From Pseudomaricurvus sp. HS19 (GTDB lineage: Bacteria; Pseudomonadota; Gammaproteobacteria; Pseudomonadales; Cellvibrionaceae), in assembly GCF_009857815.1 (NCBI RefSeq), contig NZ_WVVW01000010.1, forward strand, positions 124,001 to 188,000: 64,000 nt of DNA. The letters are read 5' to 3'. Below are positions 46,571 to 54,950 of the stretch, in pieces. Numbering within the stretch: position 1 is the first letter of the stretch; each line of letters opens with the position of its first letter. A program made the position numbers and the translations under genes. The notes beneath the pieces are model-generated. The model was not told the origin of the DNA, made no database searches, and saw only the letters and a list, made by a program, of their open reading frames with translations.

Positions 46571-47745
46571 AAAAGCAGCTGGGGGAGCTGGTTGAAATTG
46601 TTGGTGGTGGAACACCAAGTAAAGATAATCCTGAGTTTTGGGGAGGGACGATTCCTTGGGCATCGGTAAAAGATTTTAAATCTAGCGAATTACACACAAC
46701 TGCTGATTACATAACTGACGTCGGTGTAAAAAAATCTGCGACCAATGTCATTCCTGCTGGAAATATCATTGTTCCAACTCGTATGGCTCTTGGGAAAGTG
46801 GCCGTAAACAAAGTGGATATGGCGATCAACCAGGATCTAAAGGCATTAATCGTCAAAGATGAAAGTGAGCTTTCTAAGCCTTATCTGCTTCGTTTCTTGG
46901 AGTCGAAGTCCGAATTTATTGGGAAGCAGGGTAAGGGAGCGACAGTTAAAGGTATTACTTTAGATGTACTTCGAGGGTTAGAAATCCCCCTCCCACCCCT
47001 AACCGAACAAAAACGCATCGCCGCCACCCTCGACAAAGCCGACGCCATCCGCCGCAAACGCCAGCAAGCCATCCAGCTCGCCGACGAATTCCTCCGCGCC
47101 GTGTTTCTGCATATGTTTGGTGATCCGGTGACTAATCCGAAAGGGTGGGAAGTTAAAAGGTTAGGAGAGGTTGTTGAATCACAGCTGGGAAAAATGCTAT
47201 CCCAAAAAGCCAAAGAGGGAAGGTCGCCTAAAAAATACCTGCGTAACGCAAATGTCAGGTGGCGGAGTTTTGATCTTAATGACCTTCTAGAAATGGATTT
47301 CAACACCGATGAAGTAAAGAAGTTTAACCTGAAAAATGGAGATCTTCTCGTTTGCGAGGGCGGCGAGGTGGGGAGGTGTGCTATCTGGAGGGATAATATT
47401 AACGATTGCTACTTCCAAAAAGCTTTACATAGAATTCGGCCGAATTCAAAAGTATTAACCTCTGAATATGTTCAGGAGTATTTCTTTTGGATGGCTAGGC
47501 TTGGTGGTCTTTCGGATTCTGTTTCAGAAGTCACATTTTCACACTTAACTGCTGAAAAGTTAAAATCATTGAAAATTCCGATGCCACCGTTAGATCGCCA
47601 GCTGAAATTCTCGTATATCTATCAAAAGTATGAGCGGTTATGTGAAAGGAATTTTACTTCAATAAGCATGGGTAGTGATAGTTTTGAGTCCATTAGTCAA
47701 AAGGCCTTTTCTCATGCGCTGGATGATTGGGATCAGAGTCACTGA
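46567..47745 (+). CDS. hsdS: type I restriction specificity subunit (HsdS)
   Basis: A 392-residue specificity subunit with two target-recognition domains and two conserved helices. The first TRD spans about 1-140 (KKQLGELVEIVGGGTPSKDNPEFWGG). The central helix is LPPLTEQKRIAATLDKADAIRRKRQQAIQLADEFLRA. The second TRD begins GWEVKRLGEVVESQLGKMLSQ and ends MPPLDRQLKFSYI. GTG 46567 overlaps hsdM by four bases. TRD-coding DNA is AT-richer than hsdM and the central helix, a sign of domain exchange between lineages. The recognised sequence cannot be deduced. Confidence 0.9.
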   Translation: MKKQLGELVEIVGGGTPSKDNPEFWGGTIPWASVKDFKSSELHTTADYITDVGVKKSATNVIPAGNIIVPTRMALGKVAVNKVDMAINQDLKALIVKDESELSKPYLLRFLESKSEFIGKQGKGATVKGITLDVLRGLEIPLPPLTEQKRIAATLDKADAIRRKRQQAIQLADEFLRAVFLHMFGDPVTNPKGWEVKRLGEVVESQLGKMLSQKAKEGRSPKKYLRNANVRWRSFDLNDLLEMDFNTDEVKKFNLKNGDLLVCEGGEVGRCAIWRDNINDCYFQKALHRIRPNSKVLTSEYVQEYFFWMARLGGLSDSVSEVTFSHLTAEKLKSLKIPMPPLDRQLKFSYIYQKYERLCERNFTSISMGSDSFESISQKAFSHALDDWDQSH

Positions 47746-47812
47746 TTTTTATGGGATCAATGGGGTCAGGATCAATGGGATATCAATGGGGTCGGAGTCA
47801 TTGATTTTTATG
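47736..47812. repeat. repeat cluster between hsdS and the ASCH gene
   Basis: GAGTCACTGATTTTTATG (47736-47753) and GAGTCATTGATTTTTATG (47795-47812) are direct repeats. Between them lie three ATCAATGGG units (47756, 47771, 47782), two followed by GTC. GGGGTC(A/G)GAGTCA strings like these recur beside REP-associated (Y1) transposase genes in other genomes, though no transposase is present here. Confidence 0.55.
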
Positions 47813-47913
47813 TGGGAAGATTGATAGGGGAGGGCAGAGAAGTCCAACCTATAAACCCCGAAATTACCAGCTGATCAAAATGACCCTTGAATAAAATGAA
47901 ATGGACAGCACCC

Positions 47914-48792
47914 ATGCAAATAACAAAAGCGCTAATTATCGACGAGCCATGGATCAGCAAGATCCTCAATGGCGAAAAAGTCTGGGAGATGCGCTCCAAG
48001 CACACCTCCCATCGCGGTGCCTTTGCCCTGATTCGCAAAGGCAGTGGTCAGGTAGTGGGTGTGGCCAATTTAACCGGCGTCTCCGGCCCCTACGATATGG
48101 CTGGTCTGGCCGATACGGTGCACAAACACTGCGTCGGCTCGAGTCTCTTTACTCGACCAGATTACAAATGGTGGTACGCCTGGGAGCTGAGCGAGATTCA
48201 ACCGCTGCCAAAGTCAGTGCCCTATGCACACAAAAGCGGCGCTGTGACCTGGGTGCAGCTGGATCAGGCCGCTATCGAAGGTATTCAAAAGCAACTTGAA
48301 GGCATACCCGTCAGTGCCGGCGACTCGCTCACTCAAATGACGATGGAGCGTGCTAAAGCCGTTGATAAAGTCGAGCAGTCTGCCGATGCCTTCAAACGTA
48401 TGAAAAACGAGCCGGAAAACCGCGGTAACAATAGTGTGAACGGCAAAAGCGACGCAATGATTGAAGAGAGGGGCAGTGCCACCAAAGAACTGCGTATAGC
48501 CCTGACCCAGGGCAACATCAACAACGCCCACTTCTACATCCCGCGTCACACAGAGCTATTCCCGGAATCTGTCTGGGGTGGCAAAAACAAACACGAAGCC
48601 GGTGAACAAGTGCAGTGGCAATTCCACGGCCTCGAAAGCTCGGTGCTCAGCGATATCGATGGGTCCAAACGCATACTCAGAAACCGCAGTGCGGTGCGGG
48701 AGTTCTACCGAATGCATCAGCCGCAAGCGGGCGACGAGCTCAGGATTCAGAAAAGTGTGGATGGTTACTTTAACGTGGTGTTCAACCGATAA
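47914..48792 (+). CDS. ASCH-domain protein with a second C-terminal DNA-binding-like domain
   Basis: About 292 residues. The N-terminal ASCH domain covers about 1-105: KALIIDEPWISKILNGEKVWEMRSK (the family's K-x-E-x-R motif) and GQVVGVANLTGV, ending with the WYAWELSEI strand. ASCH domains are PUA-like and bind RNA or modified nucleotides. A variable linker (about 120-180) leads to a second domain (NAHFYIPRHTELFPESVWGGKNKHEAGE.. AGDELRIQ) that looks like a pseudo-barrel of the B3/EcoRII-N type; this is a fold guess. ATG 47914 is chosen; ATG 47896 is possible. It sits between hsdS and the DUF262 gene and is probably an accessory defence gene. Confidence 0.7.
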   Translation: MQITKALIIDEPWISKILNGEKVWEMRSKHTSHRGAFALIRKGSGQVVGVANLTGVSGPYDMAGLADTVHKHCVGSSLFTRPDYKWWYAWELSEIQPLPKSVPYAHKSGAVTWVQLDQAAIEGIQKQLEGIPVSAGDSLTQMTMERAKAVDKVEQSADAFKRMKNEPENRGNNSVNGKSDAMIEERGSATKELRIALTQGNINNAHFYIPRHTELFPESVWGGKNKHEAGEQVQWQFHGLESSVLSDIDGSKRILRNRSAVREFYRMHQPQAGDELRIQKSVDGYFNVVFNR

Positions 48793-48840
48793 CACTGTGT
48801 GATTAACACCAGAACAGATTGCAGATAGAAGGAAGCACAG

Positions 48841-50535
48841 GTGGCCAAGTCTCAGGCAAAAGTCAGCGAGCTCGTCGGCATGATCGAGCGCGGCGAAATT
48901 CGTTTACCGGAAATGCAGCGCCGCTATGTGTGGCGTGCACCGCGGGTGCGGGATCTGTTAGATAGTCTCTACCGGGGTTATCCCAGCGGAGCCATCCTGT
49001 TGTGGGAAACCGATATGGAAGTGCCCGAGCGGGACTTCTCGGTCACCCAGCAGTCCAGCCCTTACGCCACCAACAAGCTGCTACTCGACGGTCAGCAGCG
49101 TTTGACCAGTCTCTCGTCTGTGATTCGGGGGGAGCCGGTTTCTGTGCGCGGCCGCAAGAAACCTATCGATATTCTGTTCAATCTGGAGCACCCGGACAAA
49201 CTAACGCTGGTCACTGAGGTGGATGAAGGCGAGGGGGATGACGAGCTGCTGGAAGACGAGCACGACGCATCCGATGATGAGATCCAGAAAAGACTGGATC
49301 AGATGACCTTTGTGGTGGGCAGCAAGAAGATCGCCAGCTTGCCGCACTGGGTGTCTGTGACCGAGGTGTTCAAGAGCGAATCGGAAACCGAAATTCTCAA
49401 ACAGGTGGGCATAACCAGCTTTGATGATCCGCGTCTGGAGAAATACCAGACCCGCTTGCGCCAGTTGAAGAGCATCGTCAATTACGAATACCGGCTCGAT
49501 ATTCTGGAGCGCACCCTCTCCTACGAAGAGGTAACCGAGATCTTTGTACGGGTAAACTCGCTGGGTGCCAAACTGCGTGGCTCAGACTTGGCGCTGGCCC
49601 AGATAACGGCGAAATGGCGTGACTCCCTCAAAATCTTCGAAAGCTTTCAGGCAGGGTGTGCCGATCGGGGCTTTGATTCAGAGATCGGTACCTTTGTCAG
49701 AACTCTGGTCTGCTTTGCAACCGGGCAAAGCCGGTTTTTGACAGTAAACAGTCTCAGCCTGGAAAGGCTGCAGGACGGATGGGAAAGAGCCAAAAGCGGC
49801 CTTGAATACGCCATCAACTACCTGCGCAGCAATATCGGGGTGGATTCCTCAACGCTGCTGTCATCGCCTTACTTTCTGATTCTGTTGGCAGTTTATGGCG
49901 AGCAGCACGGCTACGAGATGGATGGTGAGACAGAAGCCGGATTACGCCGCTGGTTCCTGGCAGCCAACGCCAAAGGACGCTACAGCCGGGGTTCATCAGA
50001 AAGCATGCTCGATCAGGATCTGGGTGCGCTCCGCCGCGGTCTGGGTGTTGCGGGCCTGATTGATAACCTGAAGCAACAGTTTGGCCGCGTAGAGATCGAA
50101 GCGGATGATCTGGTAAGCCGCTCCCAGCGCAGCGGTTATTTCAAAACCATGTTTCTGGCGTTTCGTCACGATGGTGCCCGCGACTGGCACTCCAGACTCG
50201 CCATCGATTTCAAACATCAGGGCAGCAGCCACAAACTCCAGTTTCACCATATCTTTCCGCAGGCCTACTTAAAGGGAAGCTATGAGAACAAGCAAATCAA
50301 CGATATAGCCAACCTCAGCTTTATCGGTGGTAAAACCAACCGCCGCATTCGGGATAAGGCTCCGGACGATTACTTGCTTACTCTGAGCAAGGAGCACGGC
50401 CCTGCGATGTTTGACGCTCAGTGTGTGCCACTGGCCCCGGAATTGCTGCAAAAGGATGCTTACCTGCAGTTTATGCACGAACGGCGGCAGTTGATTGCCC
50501 AACGCTTGAACAAATTTTTGAATGGTAACGAATAG
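48841..50535 (+). CDS. DUF262-HNH protein (GmrSD/BrxU-like type IV restriction enzyme)
   Basis: A 564-residue protein. The N-terminal DUF262 (GmrS-type) domain has the RLPEMQRRYVW motif and DGQQRLTS (83-90), the nucleotide-binding signature. An acidic linker (GEGDDELLEDEHDASDDE) precedes the helical middle, and the C terminus has an HNH-type site (FHHIFPQAY.. around 467, then INDIANLSFIGGKTNRRI with the Asn). In GmrSD and BrxU such fused proteins cut phage DNA with modified cytosines in an NTP-dependent manner. Modified-DNA targeting would complement the type I system, which reads unmodified sequence. GTG start with AGAAGGAAG six bases upstream. Confidence 0.85.
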   Translation: MAKSQAKVSELVGMIERGEIRLPEMQRRYVWRAPRVRDLLDSLYRGYPSGAILLWETDMEVPERDFSVTQQSSPYATNKLLLDGQQRLTSLSSVIRGEPVSVRGRKKPIDILFNLEHPDKLTLVTEVDEGEGDDELLEDEHDASDDEIQKRLDQMTFVVGSKKIASLPHWVSVTEVFKSESETEILKQVGITSFDDPRLEKYQTRLRQLKSIVNYEYRLDILERTLSYEEVTEIFVRVNSLGAKLRGSDLALAQITAKWRDSLKIFESFQAGCADRGFDSEIGTFVRTLVCFATGQSRFLTVNSLSLERLQDGWERAKSGLEYAINYLRSNIGVDSSTLLSSPYFLILLAVYGEQHGYEMDGETEAGLRRWFLAANAKGRYSRGSSESMLDQDLGALRRGLGVAGLIDNLKQQFGRVEIEADDLVSRSQRSGYFKTMFLAFRHDGARDWHSRLAIDFKHQGSSHKLQFHHIFPQAYLKGSYENKQINDIANLSFIGGKTNRRIRDKAPDDYLLTLSKEHGPAMFDAQCVPLAPELLQKDAYLQFMHERRQLIAQRLNKFLNGNE

Positions 50536-50668
50536 GTCGGCAGGAACAGTATCTGGTTGTTTTCTTTCTTCAGGTCAACCAATAAAAAATAACCGGCCAC
50601 TATGCGATCCTGTATGACAGGCACGTTGAAAGGCCGCTAAGCGATTTTTGTGTAGTAAGGATAGTTTA

Positions 50669-52681
50669 ATGAGTTCCACATCGTACAGTTTGATAAATCT
50701 GTGGCCGGAGTTCTCCCGGTTGATGAACGGGGATATAACGTCACCAGAAGGCCTTAGCGCGCTGTTCGTTGCTCTGTTGTTTGTAATGGCGCTTTCCTTT
50801 GTTAGTTTGTCGCTTATTAACTACTTCAGGGCTCGATCTCACCTCAGGTTTTACCAGAATCTGATTAAAGGATTGACTCTTGACCAGCTGCTGGAGAAAC
50901 GAAGAGACCTTTCCAATGCTGCCATGAAGCATCCTGGATATGGACGGCTTTGGCGGGAATTTGATGAATCTCTGGTCCATATCCCTCAAAAGCAGCGCCT
51001 GTGTAATACGTTGGATGCCGCACATTTTTTCAATACCCACACGTTAGCGCGGGGGTTGACTGAGAACCGACTGCTGGCGGCGGTACCGGGCTTTCTAACT
51101 GCTATTGGTGTTATTGGTACTTTCGCTGGTTTGCAGTTGGGTCTTGGCCCACTTGGTGACCTTGATCCTGAACAAGCCAAGGTTGACGAGCTCACTCACG
51201 GTATTTTCGGGATGATAGGCGGGGCTTCTATTGCCTTTATGACATCTGTGTGGGGCGTGTTCACCAGTGTGGCTTTTAACTTCTTCGAAAAGTTTTTAGA
51301 GAGGAATATTCGGTCGTCTATCGCCTCCTTTCAGAACGACGTCGATTATCTGTACCCCAGAATTACCGCAGAACAAAGTCTTGCTCATATTGAAGATTTC
51401 ACCCGGCAGAGCAATGACAGATTGGCTGAGTTGGATGAAAAAATTGGTAACAAGATGCAGGAGGCGATGCGCGAGGCATCAGGAGTTATCAGCGATAGCC
51501 TTGCTCAAAGTCTGAATACGATTCTTGGGCCAGCGGTAGAGCAGTTGGTAAACAATGCCCACTCTGGCTCGGAAAAGGCTTTGGAGTCGTTATTGGATCG
51601 CTTTCTGCAGGGGGTTGGCTCTGCGGGTGATGCCCAGAAAGCTATGATGGAGCAGGCAAGCCAGGATATGGCATCGGCTTCCGGTGAGATGGCAAAGCGC
51701 ATGCAAAGCTTTGCCGATAGTATGGAATCCCAGATCAGTAGCATGATGACCCAGAATGCAGATGCGCTGTCTCAGGTAAATAGCACGATACAGGCGCAAC
51801 TGGATACTCAGAATCAAAGAGAAGCAGAGCGCCAGGCTCAAATGACCAGTAACCTGCAGGAGTTTATGAGCGGGCTCAAGGGACAGCTGAACCTGCTTGC
51901 TCAGCAGAACGCAGAGACTCTCAAAGCCGTTCAGGGCGAGTTGACTGGACAGCTGGAACAACAGCAAGCCCGGGAAATTGCCCGTCAAGAGCTCTTGCAG
52001 GGCCAGCTGAAAGGCTTTCAGGAGGACCAGGCGCGCGTGACTCAGGGAATAGAGGATATCTTGAGCGCACAAAAAGCACAGAATACCGAATTGCTATCGG
52101 GGCTGTCGGCGCTGACAGACAGGTTCCAGAGGCTTGCTTCCAGTCACGAAACAGCCACCAGCGCCATGCAGGGTGCTGCCTCAGAGCTGAAGGCGGGATC
52201 GGTACAGTTGGGGCTGCTTTCCAGCAATATTAAAACTGCTATAGATACATTGGGTGATCAGCTTGCCCAGGCCATAGACAGTGCCGACACGATTACCAAG
52301 GAAAATGCCGAGACTGCGGCCCTGTTCGATGAGGTCGTCAGTGAGCTGAGAGGCACTGGCGAGCAGATCGGACAAGCTTCAAGCAGACTTGGCGACGCGG
52401 CGACTAAAGCAGAACACGGATTTTCTGCAGTCAACAGCCATTTCGATGCGCTCGGGAAATCGTTGCAAAATCATGTGGCGGCGCTTGAAAAACAGGTTGC
52501 GGATCTATTGTCTGACTATGCAGACAGAGTTCAATCGCAAACAGTCAATAGACTAAACACCTGGAATGAGCAGACCAATAGCTATATCTCGTCAATGACC
52601 GATGCTGTACGCACATTGAGCAGTGTTGTGGATGAAATGGACAGTAAGGTTTCATCGCATAGAGTTGGTAGTCCGTCATGA
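50669..52681 (+). CDS. zorA: ZorA, MotA/ExbB-like motor of type I Zorya
   Basis: A 670-residue inner membrane protein. It has three helices (29-53; 135-158, PGFLTAIGVIGTFAGLQLGLG; 180-206, GMIGGASIAFMTSVWGVFTS). The second and third match the MotA/TolQ/ExbB channel domain. Residues about 230-660 form a long helical tail rich in Gln, Glu and Ala (QLEQQQAREIARQELLQGQ), the long cytoplasmic tail that ZorA uses to pass the phage signal. AAGGA precedes ATG 50669. It overlaps zorB by four bases (ATGA). With ZorB it should form a proton-driven rotary complex that detects phage attack at the envelope. Confidence 0.93.
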   Translation: MSSTSYSLINLWPEFSRLMNGDITSPEGLSALFVALLFVMALSFVSLSLINYFRARSHLRFYQNLIKGLTLDQLLEKRRDLSNAAMKHPGYGRLWREFDESLVHIPQKQRLCNTLDAAHFFNTHTLARGLTENRLLAAVPGFLTAIGVIGTFAGLQLGLGPLGDLDPEQAKVDELTHGIFGMIGGASIAFMTSVWGVFTSVAFNFFEKFLERNIRSSIASFQNDVDYLYPRITAEQSLAHIEDFTRQSNDRLAELDEKIGNKMQEAMREASGVISDSLAQSLNTILGPAVEQLVNNAHSGSEKALESLLDRFLQGVGSAGDAQKAMMEQASQDMASASGEMAKRMQSFADSMESQISSMMTQNADALSQVNSTIQAQLDTQNQREAERQAQMTSNLQEFMSGLKGQLNLLAQQNAETLKAVQGELTGQLEQQQAREIARQELLQGQLKGFQEDQARVTQGIEDILSAQKAQNTELLSGLSALTDRFQRLASSHETATSAMQGAASELKAGSVQLGLLSSNIKTAIDTLGDQLAQAIDSADTITKENAETAALFDEVVSELRGTGEQIGQASSRLGDAATKAEHGFSAVNSHFDALGKSLQNHVAALEKQVADLLSDYADRVQSQTVNRLNTWNEQTNSYISSMTDAVRTLSSVVDEMDSKVSSHRVGSPS

Positions 52682-53466
52682 GAAACCTGGGTAGTCGTTA
52701 CAGCAGTCATCAGGTGGACGAGGAGAATCCATACTGGATCTCTTTCTCTGACATTATGGCGGGACTGCTGGTGATTTTTGTCCTGGCGGCTATTGCACTG
52801 GTGCTTGAGTTGACTCAATTAAAAGAGAAAATTCAGGAGGATATGAGCGAGCTCGCGAGGGCCGAACAGGTTCGACGAGATATTCTTAAGGATATTGTTG
52901 GCGAACTTAATAGCATGAAAATACCTGTTAAGCTCAGTGAAAACGATACGGTCATTCGCATACCCAATGATGTTCTGTCGTTTCGGCAGCGAAGCTTCAA
53001 CCTTCCGGACGACAAAAGGTCTTTGGCGAATGCGTTGGCAATAGGAGAGGTAATATATAAGAGTATTAGAAAAGAGAATAGGTGGAAGTATTTAGATACG
53101 GTATTTGTTGAAGGTCATACGGATCGTGCTCCCTACAGTAATCAGGCAATTAAAGGGAATTGGGGGCTATCAACCTTTCGAGCTATATCTGTTTGGGATT
53201 ATTGGAATAGTGAAATGCCTGAGGGCTCCAGGCTTGATGAGTTGAAAAATCACGTAGGGAAAAAGCTATTTTCTGTCAGTGGTTATGCAGAAACTCGTCC
53301 TGTTTCTTGCTCGAATGCAAGCCCTGATGTAGACAATCAAGATGTTTGTCCGCGCGGTAGAATCGATAGTCTTGAGTCTCTCAAAATGAATCGGCGTATT
53401 GATATCAGGTTTACTGTGAAGTTAGCGAAATCTGTAGATATAAGAGAAAAGCTAAGTGCCTATTAA
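52678..53466 (+). CDS. zorB: ZorB, MotB/OmpA-like stator of type I Zorya
   Basis: A 262-residue protein with one N-terminal helix (residues 21-45, SFSDIMAGLLVIFVLAAIAL). Asp25 at its beginning corresponds to the essential proton-carrying aspartate of MotB/ZorB. A periplasmic OmpA-like peptidoglycan-binding domain follows (FVEGHTDRAPYSNQ, LSTFRAISVW, FSVSGYAETRPV, NRRIDIRF). Two cysteines in the C-terminal loop (SCSNASPDVDNQDVCPRGR) probably form a disulfide. It anchors the ZorA pentamer to the wall. The end overlaps zorC by 11 bases. Confidence 0.93.
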   Translation: MRNLGSRYSSHQVDEENPYWISFSDIMAGLLVIFVLAAIALVLELTQLKEKIQEDMSELARAEQVRRDILKDIVGELNSMKIPVKLSENDTVIRIPNDVLSFRQRSFNLPDDKRSLANALAIGEVIYKSIRKENRWKYLDTVFVEGHTDRAPYSNQAIKGNWGLSTFRAISVWDYWNSEMPEGSRLDELKNHVGKKLFSVSGYAETRPVSCSNASPDVDNQDVCPRGRIDSLESLKMNRRIDIRFTVKLAKSVDIREKLSAY

Positions 53467-54949
53467 ACTGCCATTCCTTGATATCAAGCTTTCTGAATGG
53501 AAAGAGACGGATTTTGACAAGATCGTTGCGGCTGAAAAAGTGGTTGTGGCTATTGCGAAAGGTGCGGGAATGAACTCTGATACTTTTCAGGTCGCCTGCC
53601 GGCGTTTGTTAGCCATGGTTATGGCTGGAGCCGGAACCGATTGGCTTGAGGAGATAACAACACCTGTTGATGTTCGGGCATGCACCTTTCTGCTAGTCAG
53701 TTCAGATGACTTTTGCCAGCTGGCGAGGGTAGACCGTAACCTGTTGGGTCGCCTGTTGATGCCAAGACGGCCGATGACCAAGCTTTCCCTGATGCAGCTG
53801 ATAAGGGCGTTTCTGGAGCGATTTGATCTGTTGGCTGAAGGAAGGGCCTTGGGTGACTGGTGTGATTTTTTACGCGAACAGCTGGCTGGTCTTGGAGGCG
53901 ATAACAATACCAGTGATCTGGTCCGCTATTCACGTTTCTCGGAGATTATTTTCTCTGTGTCCGGACCTTCCAAAGTGGTCAATTTTGCCAGGGAAAACGG
54001 AATTGATTTCGATGCGGCCTTGAGAAAATTGGGCCTTAACGGCTTTGCTGACGGGCGGTATATCAAACTTTGTCGCTATCAATATTATCTGGAAACCTTG
54101 AGAACTATGGAGGTTGGTGAGAATCACCCGGTACTCAAGGAAGTGGTTAAGTCTGACGTGGTGAATGCTCCTGCGGCTGAGGGAAAGTTGCTGGGCCACT
54201 CGATCATTGAAATTCTGATTGATCGATCGGCAGGTAAGGTTATCAGTCAAGCATGGCAAAACGCCATCCTGACGATTGCTGGCGACCCCAGGGTGCCCAA
54301 GTCGAGCGCCAGCTACCAGCAGTGGTGGTCTATTATCGGTGATAAGCGCATTGCATTGATGCGAGGATGGTTGAGCCGGTTTGATCTTGCTCTTTTTCTT
54401 GGGGTTTTGGAGCAAAGTGCCAAAGATGATAGAAATGATGCTATGGAGAGAATGTTTGCTCCAAGAAAAACCTTTATGGAGGGATTGGTCGAACAGGAAG
54501 CCGTTTATGAGTCTCGCCTTTTTCTCACGAGTTCAGCTGAAAGCTATTTAAAGAAAAACTACAAGAAAGAAAAGCTTCCATCATACGCCCTTGTAAAGGG
54601 GGGGCAGGCGTCTGTAATTTACTTACAGCTTAAAAATGGCCTACATATGGTTGAAGGGACTCACAGCTTTTCAATAAGGGTGATGAATAAGCTGCCTGAG
54701 AAGCCAGGAATCACGGATTACTCTATTGATGTCTTTAACTCGAGAGACTTAGGCGTTGGTTTGGCAGAGTTCTATCTGTGGCAGTTTCAGCGTGATGGAG
54801 GATTGATGGAAACAGCTCATAACCCAGACTTAACTTGGCAGAATAAAGTGATTAGTCATTTGGCAAAGTTTAATTTGAAGTTGGACGTAGGGAAACTAAT
54901 TGCTCCATCTAAGTATCGGACATACAAGTCTAAGTTTGGAGCAAGTTAG
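53456..54949 (+). CDS. zorC: ZorC, EH-signature protein of type I Zorya
   Basis: A 497-residue cytosolic protein. The C-terminal EH_signature region contains YLQLKNGLHMVEGTHSFSIR with Glu400 and His403, the E/H feature that names the domain. The N-terminal two thirds are helical, without nuclease or ATPase motifs. In type I Zorya, ZorC is a DNA-binding effector acting with ZorD. GTG 53456 is the start since it overlaps zorB and restores the usual length; the next ATG is far inside. Base composition is AT-richer than core genes, as in the rest of zorABCD. Confidence 0.9.
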   Translation: MPIKLPFLDIKLSEWKETDFDKIVAAEKVVVAIAKGAGMNSDTFQVACRRLLAMVMAGAGTDWLEEITTPVDVRACTFLLVSSDDFCQLARVDRNLLGRLLMPRRPMTKLSLMQLIRAFLERFDLLAEGRALGDWCDFLREQLAGLGGDNNTSDLVRYSRFSEIIFSVSGPSKVVNFARENGIDFDAALRKLGLNGFADGRYIKLCRYQYYLETLRTMEVGENHPVLKEVVKSDVVNAPAAEGKLLGHSIIEILIDRSAGKVISQAWQNAILTIAGDPRVPKSSASYQQWWSIIGDKRIALMRGWLSRFDLALFLGVLEQSAKDDRNDAMERMFAPRKTFMEGLVEQEAVYESRLFLTSSAESYLKKNYKKEKLPSYALVKGGQASVIYLQLKNGLHMVEGTHSFSIRVMNKLPEKPGITDYSIDVFNSRDLGVGLAEFYLWQFQRDGGLMETAHNPDLTWQNKVISHLAKFNLKLDVGKLIAPSKYRTYKSKFGAS

Positions 54950-54950
54950 T

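Noticed and set aside
50617-50640. GGCACGTTGAAAGG upstream of zorA as a second sigma54 promoter
   Set aside because: The GG element is present but the -12 GC is missing at the required spacing.
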